Origin: an uncultured Spartobacteria bacterium
GTDB taxonomy: Bacteria; Verrucomicrobiota; Verrucomicrobiia; Chthoniobacterales; Terrimicrobiaceae
Assembly (NCBI GenBank): GCA_937919825.1
Contig: CALFPA010000103.1
Coordinates: 1-36,640 of the forward strand
Direction of reading: 5' to 3'
DNA: 36,640 nucleotides
Every line of letters starts with the position of its first letter. Position 1 is the stretch's first letter. This document shows, piece by piece, positions 17,153 to 24,476 of this stretch. The notes under the pieces are model-generated. The model made no database searches. It had not been told where the DNA came from and was given only the letters and a program-made list of their open reading frames with translations. The translations under genes and the position numbers were made by a program.

Positions 17153-17782
17153 CTAGGCCGACTCTCTTGGAGCAGCGACTTTTGCGGATTTCACCTCGTC
17201 GATCGCAGCCTCCAACTGATCCAATCGCTGCTCTCGCGAACCCCACAATTCCACCAATAGCGGAGCATTTTTCTCCGGCAAAACCTGAAAGCGGCCCTCG
17301 CGATAGATTTGTTTGAAAATCGCATCCACCTCATCGCGATAAGCAGGATCGACCGGCCGGATGCCATCGGTTTCCATCTCCACGGGCCAGGCATCGGATT
17401 TCGGCACAAAGGCCAGAATGTCCAAATGATCCAGCGATTCCCTGACGGCAGGAACCATCGACTCCACAAAAGCGCCATCGATATCCGTGCTGCCTTGGTT
17501 CGCAGTATATTGGGAATAAGCGATATAATCCACTGGCGCGCGGTCAAAAATCACATCGTCCGTGGATTTGCCATACCGATGAATCCTGCTGATGTTGTAA
17601 TATAATTGAATCCCATTTTGCAGCTTCGTGGAGGCATCGCGAAAGAGAATCTCATACGGCCCGTAAAGCCCCAGCGCACGGTAGGGCTCTTCCTCGCGAA
17701 CGAAATGGGAATTTTTCCCAACCCATTCATTGACAACTGTTGACTTCCCCAAAGAGTGAGATCCAGAAATGGCGATGCGCAT
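17153..17782 (-). CDS. P-loop ATPase/kinase-like protein (NadR/AAA_28-like)
   Basis: 209 aa. The N-terminus has a Walker A motif, GSHSLGKST at residues 7-15, directly after a short strand (MRIAI). A Walker B-like DVIFDRAPVDYIAYS follows near residue 95. The order fits the AAA_28 / NadR nucleoside-kinase-like group, with a polar helical C-terminus. The substrate cannot be deduced. It is alone on its strand. Its base composition is visibly less GC-rich than the flanking genes, which together with the neighbouring secreted protein suggests a recently acquired or accessory gene. Confidence 0.78.
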   Translation of the reverse strand: MRIAISGSHSLGKSTVVNEWVGKNSHFVREEEPYRALGLYGPYEILFRDASTKLQNGIQLYYNISRIHRYGKSTDDVIFDRAPVDYIAYSQYTANQGSTDIDGAFVESMVPAVRESLDHLDILAFVPKSDAWPVEMETDGIRPVDPAYRDEVDAIFKQIYREGRFQVLPEKNAPLLVELWGSREQRLDQLEAAIDEVKSAKVAAPRESA

Positions 17783-17830
17783 GCTTGGGTTTTGTTGCTC
17801 ATAGCCTGCACCTTGAAAGCCGGTTGAAAA

Positions 17831-17873
17831 TAAAAATCCCGACTCCGGCAGCGGGAAAATTCGCTGCCGGAGT
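17831..17873 (-). terminator. Intrinsic terminator of the Cys-containing secreted protein gene
   Basis: A perfect 12-bp inverted repeat (17842-17853 and 17862-17873) encloses an 8-nt loop. On the - strand the stem is followed by a T-rich run (positions 17838 down to 17831). It lies 22 bp after the stop of the gene at 17896-18273 and before the ATPase gene on the same strand, so the two are probably separate units. Confidence 0.75.
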
Positions 17874-17895
17874 TGGGTTTGTCTTTGGAAGCAGA

Positions 17896-18273
17896 CTACT
17901 TCAGGCGGGCAAGAAACATGCAGGACTCACCTTGGGCGTTGACGATATCCATTTTTAGTTCAGGGCCTCCGGTCTTCCATGTCGGATTTTTCCAAACCAC
18001 TTTGTAATGTTTTTTGCAATCCTTGCACTCGATCATAGACCCCTCGGCGCACATTTTCCGAGCCTGTTTCTCATCTTTGATGTCGATGATCGTGATAGTA
18101 TTCGACGACTTGCAAACAAGGACGAGTTGGGATTTTGGTCCAAGCTTCTCCACATCGGATTTCTTTTGGATGATATCCATCGGTCCGCCCTTCCATGGCG
18201 GCAGAGCCAAGGCAGTGGATACGAAGATCGCACAAAGGAATGCGGTGAGTGTGAGAGATTTTAGGTTTTTCAT
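17896..18273 (-). CDS. Small secreted Cys-containing protein, unknown function
   Basis: 125 aa with a clear signal peptide (MKNLKSLTLTAFLCAIFVST, cleavage probably after ALA near residue 24). The mature part is Lys-rich and has five cysteines, one pair as ECKDCKKHYKVVW, plus two PxWK..GGP-like motifs (PPWKGGPMDI and PTWKTGGPELKMDI). The repeated W-K-x-G-G-P ... M-D-I pattern suggests an internal duplication or a two-part fold. No family is recognised. It would act in the periplasm or outside the cell. It has its own terminator, and a palindrome lies upstream between it and the divergent membrane gene. Confidence 0.72.
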   Translation of the reverse strand: MKNLKSLTLTAFLCAIFVSTALALPPWKGGPMDIIQKKSDVEKLGPKSQLVLVCKSSNTITIIDIKDEKQARKMCAEGSMIECKDCKKHYKVVWKNPTWKTGGPELKMDIVNAQGESCMFLARLK

Positions 18274-18300
18274 TATGATGGTTTCTAATTTTAGGTTTTT
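18258..18300. repeat. 13-bp direct repeat around the start of the secreted-protein gene
   Basis: ATTTTAGGTTTTT occurs at 18258-18270 and again at 18288-18300, a 30-bp offset. On the - strand the downstream copy covers codons 2-5 of the gene at 17896-18273 and the other copy lies in its leader. It may be a small duplication or a regulatory RNA or DNA site. Only the repetition itself is seen. Confidence 0.6.
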
Positions 18301-18408
18301 AACTTTGTTGCTTTCTGCTCTGCCAAACTAAACGCGCAGTCCTTGGCCTCCAACGGGGTGTTTCCCTCAAGTCAGAACTCCGAATCCTAAAAAACGACTA
18401 ATCTCAAT

Positions 18409-18420
18409 GGGTGATCACCC
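18409..18420. promoter_or_regulatory. Palindrome GGGTGATCACCC, candidate operator
   Basis: A perfect 12-bp dyad in the 183-bp gap between divergent genes, 36 bp before the ATG at 18457. Flanking bases extend it imperfectly (AAT on the left, CATT on the right). Its position suits binding by a dimeric regulator. No regulator gene is adjacent, and the protein that would bind it is unknown. Confidence 0.42.
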
Positions 18421-18456
18421 CATTTTGAAAAGGCACGCACCATTCGACCTTGAGAC

Positions 18457-18891
18457 ATGAAAACTTTAATCTTGCTGTTATCGGGTGGGATTGCCGGGAC
18501 CATGGCTATGACCCTTTTTCTTCTCCTTCCCCGCTGGCTCGGCTGGGCTCATGTGGATGTCATTCGCGCGGGAGGGTCGCTACTTGTTGGACCTGGCAAT
18601 CGGTCCGCTTATCCTGTGGGGATGGGCCTTCACATCGGCATGGGGATCGGCTTCGCGTTCGTTTACTATGGGTTTCTGAGTCTTTCCTCGCTGCCATTCA
18701 ACGCCCTCACGGGCTTGTTGCTCGGCAGTATTCATGGAGTCATCGCCATGCTGCTCGTCTCGATTTTGATCATGGAGCACCATCCGAATTCCAAATACCA
18801 CAACCGGGGACCCGCCACCGGACTCGCCCAGTTGGGCGCCCATATGATCTACGGCACCATCGTCGGATCTGTTGCGAGTTTATTGCGTTAG
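18457..18891 (+). CDS. Small integral membrane protein, unknown function
   Basis: 144 aa with about four hydrophobic segments. The first contains the glycine-rich SGGIAGTMAMTLFLLLPRW, followed by GMGLHIGMGIGFAFVYYGF, then LLLGSIHGVIAMLLVSILIM, then a C-terminal GAHMIYGTIVGSVASLL. Several histidines (HIGMG, IHGV, EHH, AHM) lie in or next to membrane segments. No named family is assigned with confidence. The gene is transcribed away from the secreted-protein gene and converges on the RND adaptor gene, 18 bp apart. Confidence 0.75.
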   Translation: MKTLILLLSGGIAGTMAMTLFLLLPRWLGWAHVDVIRAGGSLLVGPGNRSAYPVGMGLHIGMGIGFAFVYYGFLSLSSLPFNALTGLLLGSIHGVIAMLLVSILIMEHHPNSKYHNRGPATGLAQLGAHMIYGTIVGSVASLLR

Positions 18892-18909
18892 CCAAGCCAA
18901 ACCCGCGGC

Positions 18910-20037
18910 TTAATTATTCTCCGGCGTGGGAGCTTTTGAAGGTTTGGGGGCGAGGGAGTTGTCGATATTCACTCCGGCGCCGGTGCGGAGTTTGAAGGCG
19001 CCGGCGGAGGCTACGGTGTCGCCGGTTTTCAATCCCTCGGTGACAGCGATGAAATCACCCATCGTGCGGCCGGTGCGGATGAAGCGTTGCTCGACGAATG
19101 GCTCGGTTTTGCCATCGGCGGCGGGGCGTTCGAGAACGACGAAGACCGAGTCGCCGTAGGGGGCGCGGAAGACGGCGGTGAGCGGGATGCGGAGGACCTC
19201 GTCGGCGCCGCCTTGGAAAATCTCGACTCGGGCAAACATGCCGGGGCGCAGCGCGCCGTCGGCGTTTTTGAGGGTTCCCTGCAGGCGGATGTTGCGGGTG
19301 ATGCGGTCGACCTCGGAGTTGATGGCAGTTAATTCGCCCTCGAATACCCGGTCGGGATAGGCATCGGTGCGAACGAGGATTTTTTGGCCGGGAGCCATGG
19401 TCGAGATCAACTGCTGGGGCAGGAGGAAATCGACAAAGATGGGATCGAGGGATTGGAGTGAGACGATTTTGTCGCCGTTTTTCATGAACTGCCCGAGGTT
19501 CACCTCGCGAATGCCGAGGCGGCCGGAGAAGGGCGCGCGGAGTTGCTTTTTGGAAATGGTGGCGCGGAGTTGCTCCACGAGGGCGGTGACTTTGCGGAGC
19601 TGCGAGGCGGCGGCATCGAGGTCGGACTGCGGAATCGCATTCGTCGCGCGGAGAGTTTTGGTGCGCTCGTAAACGGTGCGGGCGAGGTCAGCCTCGGCTT
19701 CGGCGGAGCGGAGCGTGGCCTGCTCGGCCTCGGTGTCGAGTTCCACGAGCAAATCCCCCTCGCGCACCTCGGCACCATTTTCAAAAAGAATGCGCGAGAC
19801 GATGCCGGGCGTCTCCGTGCTCAGATCCGCTCCCTGAAAGGCTCGCAGCGAACCCACCGACTCCACGCTCCGCACCCATTCGTCGGTCTCGACCACCGTG
19901 GTGCTGATGGTCTCCACCGGCTTCGTGGTTTTTTTCCCAGATTCAATCAAGGCCCCGATCTGGAGCGCTTTGATGCCAACGATCGCCCCGACCAGCACAA
20001 CAATGCCCAGCGCGGTGAGAACAATTTTTTTCAACAT
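18910..20037 (-). CDS. RND efflux periplasmic adaptor (membrane fusion protein)
   Basis: About 375 aa. An N-terminal membrane anchor (MLKKIVLTALGIVVLVGAIV) is followed by a biotinyl-lipoyl-like half (LSTETPGIVSRILFENGAEV), an alpha-hairpin (AEADLARTVYERTKTL), and the second lipoyl half (RAPFSGRLGIREVNLGQF). A beta-barrel (RTDAYPDRVFEGELTAI) and a membrane-proximal domain (LRIPLTAVF, VTEGLKTGDTVASAG) complete it. These are standard features of MexH/AcrA-type adaptors. An upstream ATG at 20055 would add six residues. I preferred 20037 because it starts at the anchor. It is the last gene of a - strand group with the Old Yellow Enzyme (36 bp apart), but no RND pump or outer-membrane channel is next to it. 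Confidence 0.92.
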   Translation of the reverse strand: MLKKIVLTALGIVVLVGAIVGIKALQIGALIESGKKTTKPVETISTTVVETDEWVRSVESVGSLRAFQGADLSTETPGIVSRILFENGAEVREGDLLVELDTEAEQATLRSAEAEADLARTVYERTKTLRATNAIPQSDLDAAASQLRKVTALVEQLRATISKKQLRAPFSGRLGIREVNLGQFMKNGDKIVSLQSLDPIFVDFLLPQQLISTMAPGQKILVRTDAYPDRVFEGELTAINSEVDRITRNIRLQGTLKNADGALRPGMFARVEIFQGGADEVLRIPLTAVFRAPYGDSVFVVLERPAADGKTEPFVEQRFIRTGRTMGDFIAVTEGLKTGDTVASAGAFKLRTGAGVNIDNSLAPKPSKAPTPENN

Positions 20038-20073
20038 AACAGCGTTATCGCCCATGCGCCGCGGTCGGGCGAT

Positions 20074-21147
20074 TCAATTTGCGGCGGGATAGTCCGTGTA
20101 GCCCTCGGGACCGGGCGAGTAGAAAGTCGCGGGGTTCGGAGCGTTGAGCGGCGCGCCGGAGCGGAGGCGCGCGGGGAGATCGGGGTTCGCCAGGAACGGA
20201 GTTCCGAATGCGACGGCATCTGCTTTTTTAACGGCAACCACCTCGGCGGCTTCGTCGGGCGTGAAGCCCATGTTCAGCACGAGCGGGCCATGGAAATGCT
20301 CGCGCACGGGAGTAACAACATCGCCGTGTTGTTGGCCGAAAAAATCGGCTCGCATGAGGTGCAGGTAGGCGAGGCGGCATTCATTGAGGCGCTTCACGAG
20401 CCAAGTGGCGAGGCCGATGGGGTCGGAGTCGCACATGCTGTTGTAGCTATTGAGGGGAGAAATGCGGACGCCGACGCGATCGCTGCCGAGGATTTCGGAG
20501 ACAGCACCGATGACCTCGAGGAGCAGGCGGGCGCGGTTTTCGATGGAACCACCGTAGGGCCCGGTGCGCTTGTTCGCTCCGTCGCGGAGGAATTCATCGA
20601 GCAGGTAGCCATTGGCGGCATGGATTTCCACACCATCGAAACCGGCGGCTTTGGCATTGGCGGCGGCTTTTTTGAACCCGGCCACAATCCCCGGCAATTC
20701 CTCGTCGCGCAGTTCGCGCGGCACGGCGTAGGGCTTCTTGCCATCGGGCGTATTCACCTCGTCGCCAGTGATCGCGATGGCGCTGGGAGCGACGGGTTGC
20801 GCGCCGTTATTGAAAAACGGATGGCAAGCGCGTCCGCCGTGCCAGATTTGAAGGAAAATCCGCCCGCCCTTGGCGTGGACGGCGTCGGTGACGCCGCGCC
20901 AGCCGGCGATCTGGGCTTCGTTATAAATTCCCGGCTCGGCGTAAAAGGCCGAATTGCCCTCCATTGCCATCGTGGCCTCCGCGATGATCAGCCCCGCCGA
21001 GGCACGCTGGGCGTAGTATTCCGCCATGAGCGGTCCCGGCACATGACCGGCCTCAGCGCGGCAGCGGGTGAGCGGAGCCATGAGAATGCGGTTGGGCAAC
21101 TCCAGAGGACCGAGGCGGAGTTTTTCAAAAAGTGGAGCGGGATTCAT
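20074..21147 (-). CDS. Old Yellow Enzyme family NADH:flavin oxidoreductase (NemA-like)
   Basis: FMN-dependent ene-reductase, 357 aa, cytoplasmic. Motifs are PNRILMAPLTRCRA, the LIIAEATMA strand, FLQIWHGGRACHP (with the His-Gly-Gly), the substrate-binding GVEIHAANGYLLDEFLRD, and KRTGPYGGSIENRARL. Near the C-terminus comes DAVAFGTPFLANPDLPARL, which binds FMN phosphate. The start at 21147 gives the normal N-terminus MNPAPLFEKLRLGPLEL. The longer frame overlaps the upstream gene. It follows the DoxX gene by 5 bp, so they are probably co-transcribed. OYEs reduce alpha/beta-unsaturated carbonyls, nitro compounds or quinones, and the natural substrate here is unknown. Confidence 0.94.
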   Translation of the reverse strand: MNPAPLFEKLRLGPLELPNRILMAPLTRCRAEAGHVPGPLMAEYYAQRASAGLIIAEATMAMEGNSAFYAEPGIYNEAQIAGWRGVTDAVHAKGGRIFLQIWHGGRACHPFFNNGAQPVAPSAIAITGDEVNTPDGKKPYAVPRELRDEELPGIVAGFKKAAANAKAAGFDGVEIHAANGYLLDEFLRDGANKRTGPYGGSIENRARLLLEVIGAVSEILGSDRVGVRISPLNSYNSMCDSDPIGLATWLVKRLNECRLAYLHLMRADFFGQQHGDVVTPVREHFHGPLVLNMGFTPDEAAEVVAVKKADAVAFGTPFLANPDLPARLRSGAPLNAPNPATFYSPGPEGYTDYPAAN

Positions 21148-21152
21148 CACGA

Positions 21153-21551
21153 TTAGTTCGAGGATTTCACAAAGCTCAAAATCGACCGACCGGCTGAGAG
21201 AACCTGCCAAGCGGTGAGCACGGCGATGCCGATCATCATCGGATCAAGCAACGAAGCCGGGCCGAAGAAAAAGACATGGAAGGCGAAAATATTCACGATG
21301 ATCGGGCCAAGCACGAGCAGGCCGAGATTTCGAGTGGCCGGGATGGCCATCAGGACGCCGCCGAGGATTTCAAGAACCTTCACAAAAGCCAGCATCCCCG
21401 AAAGAAACATCCCACCCATGAACATCGCAGCCGGCGAGCCTTCGGGAGGCTTGGGGATCGGGATGAACTGGAGGAAGAAATTCACACCAAAAACGATGAA
21501 GACGAGTCCGAGCAGGGCGGCAGAGATGCGGTTAAGAATTTTCATGGGCAT
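21153..21551 (-). CDS. DoxX-like membrane protein
   Basis: 132 aa with four hydrophobic segments. The N-terminal part ISAALLGLVFIVFGVNFFLQFI, the middle FVKVLEILGGVLMAIP and the C-terminal GIAVLTAWQVLSAGRSI fit the DoxX/DoxD-like family. The family is often found near redox enzymes or quinone-linked functions, and its biochemical role is poorly known. Two ATGs lie close together (21551 and 21545), and either could be used. It is the first gene of a - strand set followed closely by an Old Yellow Enzyme and an RND adaptor. A 469-bp gene-free region lies upstream. Confidence 0.86.
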   Translation of the reverse strand: MPMKILNRISAALLGLVFIVFGVNFFLQFIPIPKPPEGSPAAMFMGGMFLSGMLAFVKVLEILGGVLMAIPATRNLGLLVLGPIIVNIFAFHVFFFGPASLLDPMMIGIAVLTAWQVLSAGRSILSFVKSSN

Positions 21552-21652
21552 GCACTATTACGACCTGTGGATGCCCGCGCGCTAACAAAAACATTGAGCG
21601 GCGCGCGGCCGGCCTTCGGTTGCACGATGACTTGCATCATCCCCAATGCTAC

Positions 21653-21665
21653 GCCCCTTTGGGGC
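21653..21665. repeat. Short hairpin GCCCC-TTT-GGGGC
   Basis: A perfect 5-bp stem with a 3-nt loop in the DoxX-fabV gap. It resembles the short GC-rich palindromes that recur in some GC-rich environmental genomes. Only one copy is present in this window, so repeat status cannot be shown here. Confidence 0.4.
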
Positions 21666-21773
21666 AAACTTTTAGCTGCTCTTCCTTCGGCTTTCCCAAG
21701 CTTTCGGTTCTCGCGCCTGCCCCCGCGCTCGATTGTGGCTAAATAAACTCCCTTGATCTGAACCACTCTTTCA

Positions 21774-21839
21774 GGAACGCCGAGGTCCTCCTCGGCCCAG
21801 AGACATGCCGATTAAAGCCAACGGGGACGTTGGCGTTCC
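21774..21839. repeat. REP-like element with nested inverted repeats
   Basis: The ends GGAACGCC (21774-21781) and GGCGTTCC (21832-21839) are exact inverted repeats. Within and overlapping them are two hairpins: GCCGAGG/CCTCGGC (21779-21785 and 21790-21796, 4-nt loop) and GCCAACG/CGTTGGC (21817-21823 and 21828-21834, 4-nt loop). The two hairpins share bases with the outer arms, so alternative structures compete. This layout is typical of REP or BIME-like dispersed elements. A second copy is not present in the window. Confidence 0.55.
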
Positions 21840-21873
21840 CGACTGAGGCGTCAGCTGAGGGTTTGGGATGGCA

Positions 21874-21892
21874 TCGGAGCCTCCGACTTTTT
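21874..21892 (+). terminator. Terminator-like hairpin without an upstream gene
   Basis: TCGGA (21874-21878) pairs with TCCGA (21882-21886) across a 3-nt loop, followed by C and five T residues. In form it is a short intrinsic terminator on the + strand. No + strand gene ends nearby, so it could end a small RNA starting in the gap, attenuate the fabV leader, or be part of the adjacent repeat. The stem is only 5 bp. Confidence 0.3.
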
Positions 21893-22020
21893 CACCGAGG
21901 ATTTCTGGACGCATTGAAGAGACGCGGTGATTTGAAAAAAAATTACCCCTTGAATCGCGGTTACGGGAGTATTCCCGCTTGCTTCGGATTTTTGGAATCT
22001 GCGAGTCTGCGCCCCTACCT

Positions 22021-23214
22021 ATGATCGTCGCTCCCAAAATCCGTGGATTCATTTGCACTACCGCCCACCCAACCGGCTGCGCCAAGCATGTCGCCAACCA
22101 GATCGCCGTTGTCAAAAATCGCGGCCCGATTACCAACGCGCCCAAGAAGGTTCTCGTGATCGGGGCTTCGACCGGTTACGGCCTCGCCTCCCGCATCGCC
22201 ACGGCGTTCGGTGGTGGAGCGGCGACGATCGGTGTGTTTTTCGAACGCGGCGCCGAGGGCGACCGCACCGCCACGGCGGGTTGGTATAACACTGCTGCTT
22301 TCGAGCGCGAAGCCGCTGCGGCGGGACTTTACGCCCGCTCTTTCAATGGCGACGCCTTTTCCGACGAACTTAAAAAAACCGTTGTCGAGGCCGTGAAGCA
22401 GGATCTCGGTCAGGTCGATTGCGTGGTTTACAGCCTAGCCTCCCCGCGCCGCCAGCACCCGCGCTCGGGCGAGGTTTTCAAATCCGTCCTCAAGCCGATC
22501 GGCCAGTCCTACTCGAATAAAAATCTCAACACCTCGAACGGCCAGGTGAACGAAGTTTCGATCGAGTCCGCCAACGACGAAGAGATCGCCCACACGATCG
22601 CCGTGATGGGCGGCGAGGATTGGGAAATGTGGATGGATGCCCTGCAAGAGGCCGGCACGCTGGCCCCCGGAGTCCGCACGCTCGCTTATTCCTACATCGG
22701 GCCATCGCTGACTTGGCCGATCTACAAAAACGGCACCATCGGTCGCGCGAAGGAAGACCTCGAGCGCGCCCAACGCGACATCGAAGCCAAGCTCGCCCCG
22801 CTCGGCGGCAAGGCGTGGGTCTCGGTGAACAAAGCCCTCGTCTCGCAGGCCAGCAGCGCGATCCCCGTCGTGCCGCTCTACATTTCGATTCTCTACAAGG
22901 CGATGAAGGCTGCCGGGAACCACGAGGAATGCGCCGAGCAGATGGACCGCCTCTTCCGTGAACGCCTCAACTCCTCGACTCCCGCAATCGATGACGCCGG
23001 CCGAATCCGCCTCGACGATTGGGAAATGGCTGAAGACCTCCAAAACCTCATCGCCGACCGCTGGGCGAAGGTGACTACCGAAAACCTCGCCGAGCTCGCC
23101 GACTTCGCGGGTTATCAGGAAAGTTTCCACCGCCTCTTCGGCTTCGCCCTCGCTGGTGTGGACTACGGTGCGGATGTGGATGTCCAAGTCCCCATCCCGT
23201 CGATCAAAGCCTGA
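22021..23214 (+). CDS. fabV: Trans-2-enoyl-ACP/CoA reductase FabV
   Basis: NADH-dependent enoyl reductase that completes the fatty-acid elongation cycle, an alternative to FabI and typically insensitive to triclosan. The 397-aa protein has the N-terminus MIVAPKIRGFICTTAHP, the nucleotide-binding loop GASTGYGLASR from G48, a VYSLASPRR segment, and the active-site Y-x8-K as Y235 and K244 in IYKNGTIGRAK. The C-terminal domain contains FAGYQESFHRLFGF. Length and positions match the family closely. ATG 22021 is chosen because upstream in-frame residues show no similarity. It converges on the FIST gene with a 6-bp gap. Confidence 0.97.
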   Translation: MIVAPKIRGFICTTAHPTGCAKHVANQIAVVKNRGPITNAPKKVLVIGASTGYGLASRIATAFGGGAATIGVFFERGAEGDRTATAGWYNTAAFEREAAAAGLYARSFNGDAFSDELKKTVVEAVKQDLGQVDCVVYSLASPRRQHPRSGEVFKSVLKPIGQSYSNKNLNTSNGQVNEVSIESANDEEIAHTIAVMGGEDWEMWMDALQEAGTLAPGVRTLAYSYIGPSLTWPIYKNGTIGRAKEDLERAQRDIEAKLAPLGGKAWVSVNKALVSQASSAIPVVPLYISILYKAMKAAGNHEECAEQMDRLFRERLNSSTPAIDDAGRIRLDDWEMAEDLQNLIADRWAKVTTENLAELADFAGYQESFHRLFGFALAGVDYGADVDVQVPIPSIKA

Positions 23215-23220
23215 CCGATC

Positions 23221-24366
23221 TTAAGCTTCGCGCTCGATGAGCACGGCGGCGGCAGCGGTGTTTCCGTGAAGGGCATTCAGCCCGCGCACGGGCGCGATCT
23301 CGCCGTTGCAGAAAAATCCCGCGCAGGGCTTATCGCCCAAAGCCTCGGAGAGCGTCACGGCATCCTGATCCTTTTTTCCAAAGAACCGCGAACCGCGTCC
23401 CAGACACGAAAACAACAGGGCGCCGAAGGCTTGATCACTCACGGCGCGGGCGGGTTCGAACGCCCGGCGCAAATCCTCCACCGCCGCCTCGCGGTCGCGA
23501 ATTTGATATTGGAGGGTTTGGCCCACGCGGGGAATTCCCCCGATCACCACCGCGCCGGAGTCCGGGTCCGCACCGAGGATGTTTTTGATGAGAAAATCGC
23601 CCGAGCCGAAATCATCGAGGTATTCCGTGCCCGCCAAACCCGCGAAGAGATTACCGCGCGCATTGGATTTTTCGCCTTCCGAGAGCGTCTCGAAAGCGCT
23701 CTCCAAAACACGGTAGGCCGACTGGCTGCCAAGCGCGTAGAGAATATTGTGGTCGGCGCGGGTGACTGTGAGCGGTTCGCCGATCGGCCGGCATCCCTGG
23801 CTCACCACCGGAACAATCTCCGTGCGCCCGATAGCTGGCACCGCCACCGCATCCACGATCCGGTCGTTCACAAAAACCACGGTGTCCTCGAACGACCCGC
23901 CGCTGGCGAGACCTCCCACGGTTGGGATGCCACGAAAACGGCGGTTCCATTTTTTCAACCAGTCCTCGACCGGAAACGAAAACGGATTCGAGAGCGTGAT
24001 CCAGCCATTCGGCTCGAGGATTGAATCTGGCAAAACCGCCTCGCCCTCCTCCGTGGATTCAAGCACCACGGGGTCGCCAAAATCTCCTCTCAGCGCAAGA
24101 AGCACAAAGCCCGAGCCGCGCTCCATCTCGCGCCGGCCCTCGATCCGACCGCCGCAGGTGCAGCCCACGAGATCGCGGATATGACCATCCACTCGCAGAA
24201 TTTCGGAAAGTTCAGGCAGGTGCGCGGCGTAGTTCGCGCTAAAAAACAAAAAACCGATCCGAGCCGGCCCGCCGAGGTTCTTGCGAACACGCCGCGCCGC
24301 CTTGAGGGCGGTTTCGGGTTTGTAGGGACCGGGAATCTCACACCCGAACGCTTGGAACGAAGCCAT
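23221..24366 (-). CDS. FIST domain sensory protein
   Basis: 381 aa, with FIST N-terminal and C-terminal (FIST_C) domains. The N-terminal half has RIGFLFFSANY, a DLVGCTCGGRIEG segment and PTVGGLASGG near residue 185. The C-terminal half includes FLIKNILGADPDSGAVVIGG, and it ends with ALLFSCLGRG and the typical GFFCNGEIAPV and LHGNTAAAAVL. FIST domains are predicted to bind small ligands such as amino acids and are often fused to or encoded beside signalling proteins. This one stands alone. ATG 24366 (MASFQAFG) is chosen, and a longer frame to 24468 has an Arg-rich, unlikely N-terminus. It is divergent from hflX with a 110-bp shared upstream region. Confidence 0.9.
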   Translation of the reverse strand: MASFQAFGCEIPGPYKPETALKAARRVRKNLGGPARIGFLFFSANYAAHLPELSEILRVDGHIRDLVGCTCGGRIEGRREMERGSGFVLLALRGDFGDPVVLESTEEGEAVLPDSILEPNGWITLSNPFSFPVEDWLKKWNRRFRGIPTVGGLASGGSFEDTVVFVNDRIVDAVAVPAIGRTEIVPVVSQGCRPIGEPLTVTRADHNILYALGSQSAYRVLESAFETLSEGEKSNARGNLFAGLAGTEYLDDFGSGDFLIKNILGADPDSGAVVIGGIPRVGQTLQYQIRDREAAVEDLRRAFEPARAVSDQAFGALLFSCLGRGSRFFGKKDQDAVTLSEALGDKPCAGFFCNGEIAPVRGLNALHGNTAAAAVLIEREA

Positions 24367-24476
24367 GCCCAAATCATCACCAACGAAACCTCCGGAGAGA
24401 AGAAAGAAGTCGGCGCAGTTTTCCCTCACCCGCCTTGCGGTAGCGCGGCGACGCTGGCAATGTCCCACTCCTTCGG

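Larger units (their letters stand above)
21552..22020. other. Gene-free region with several palindromes
   Basis: A 469-bp gap between the divergent DoxX and fabV genes. No convincing coding sequence is seen: a 74-codon frame on the - strand has low complexity and unlikely composition. The region is rich in inverted repeats. They include a small hairpin at 21653-21665, a nested palindromic element at 21774-21839 and a terminator-like hairpin at 21874-21892. Promoters for both neighbours must lie here, but none stands out. Confidence 0.6.

Noticed and set aside
19543-21156. 537-codon + strand frame across the RND adaptor and Old Yellow Enzyme genes
   Set aside because: Antisense shadow of two genes with clear motifs. 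It spans their boundary without any domain of its own.
21542-21766. 74-codon - strand frame upstream of DoxX
   Set aside because: Lies over palindromic intergenic DNA, with no signal, domain or convincing start context.
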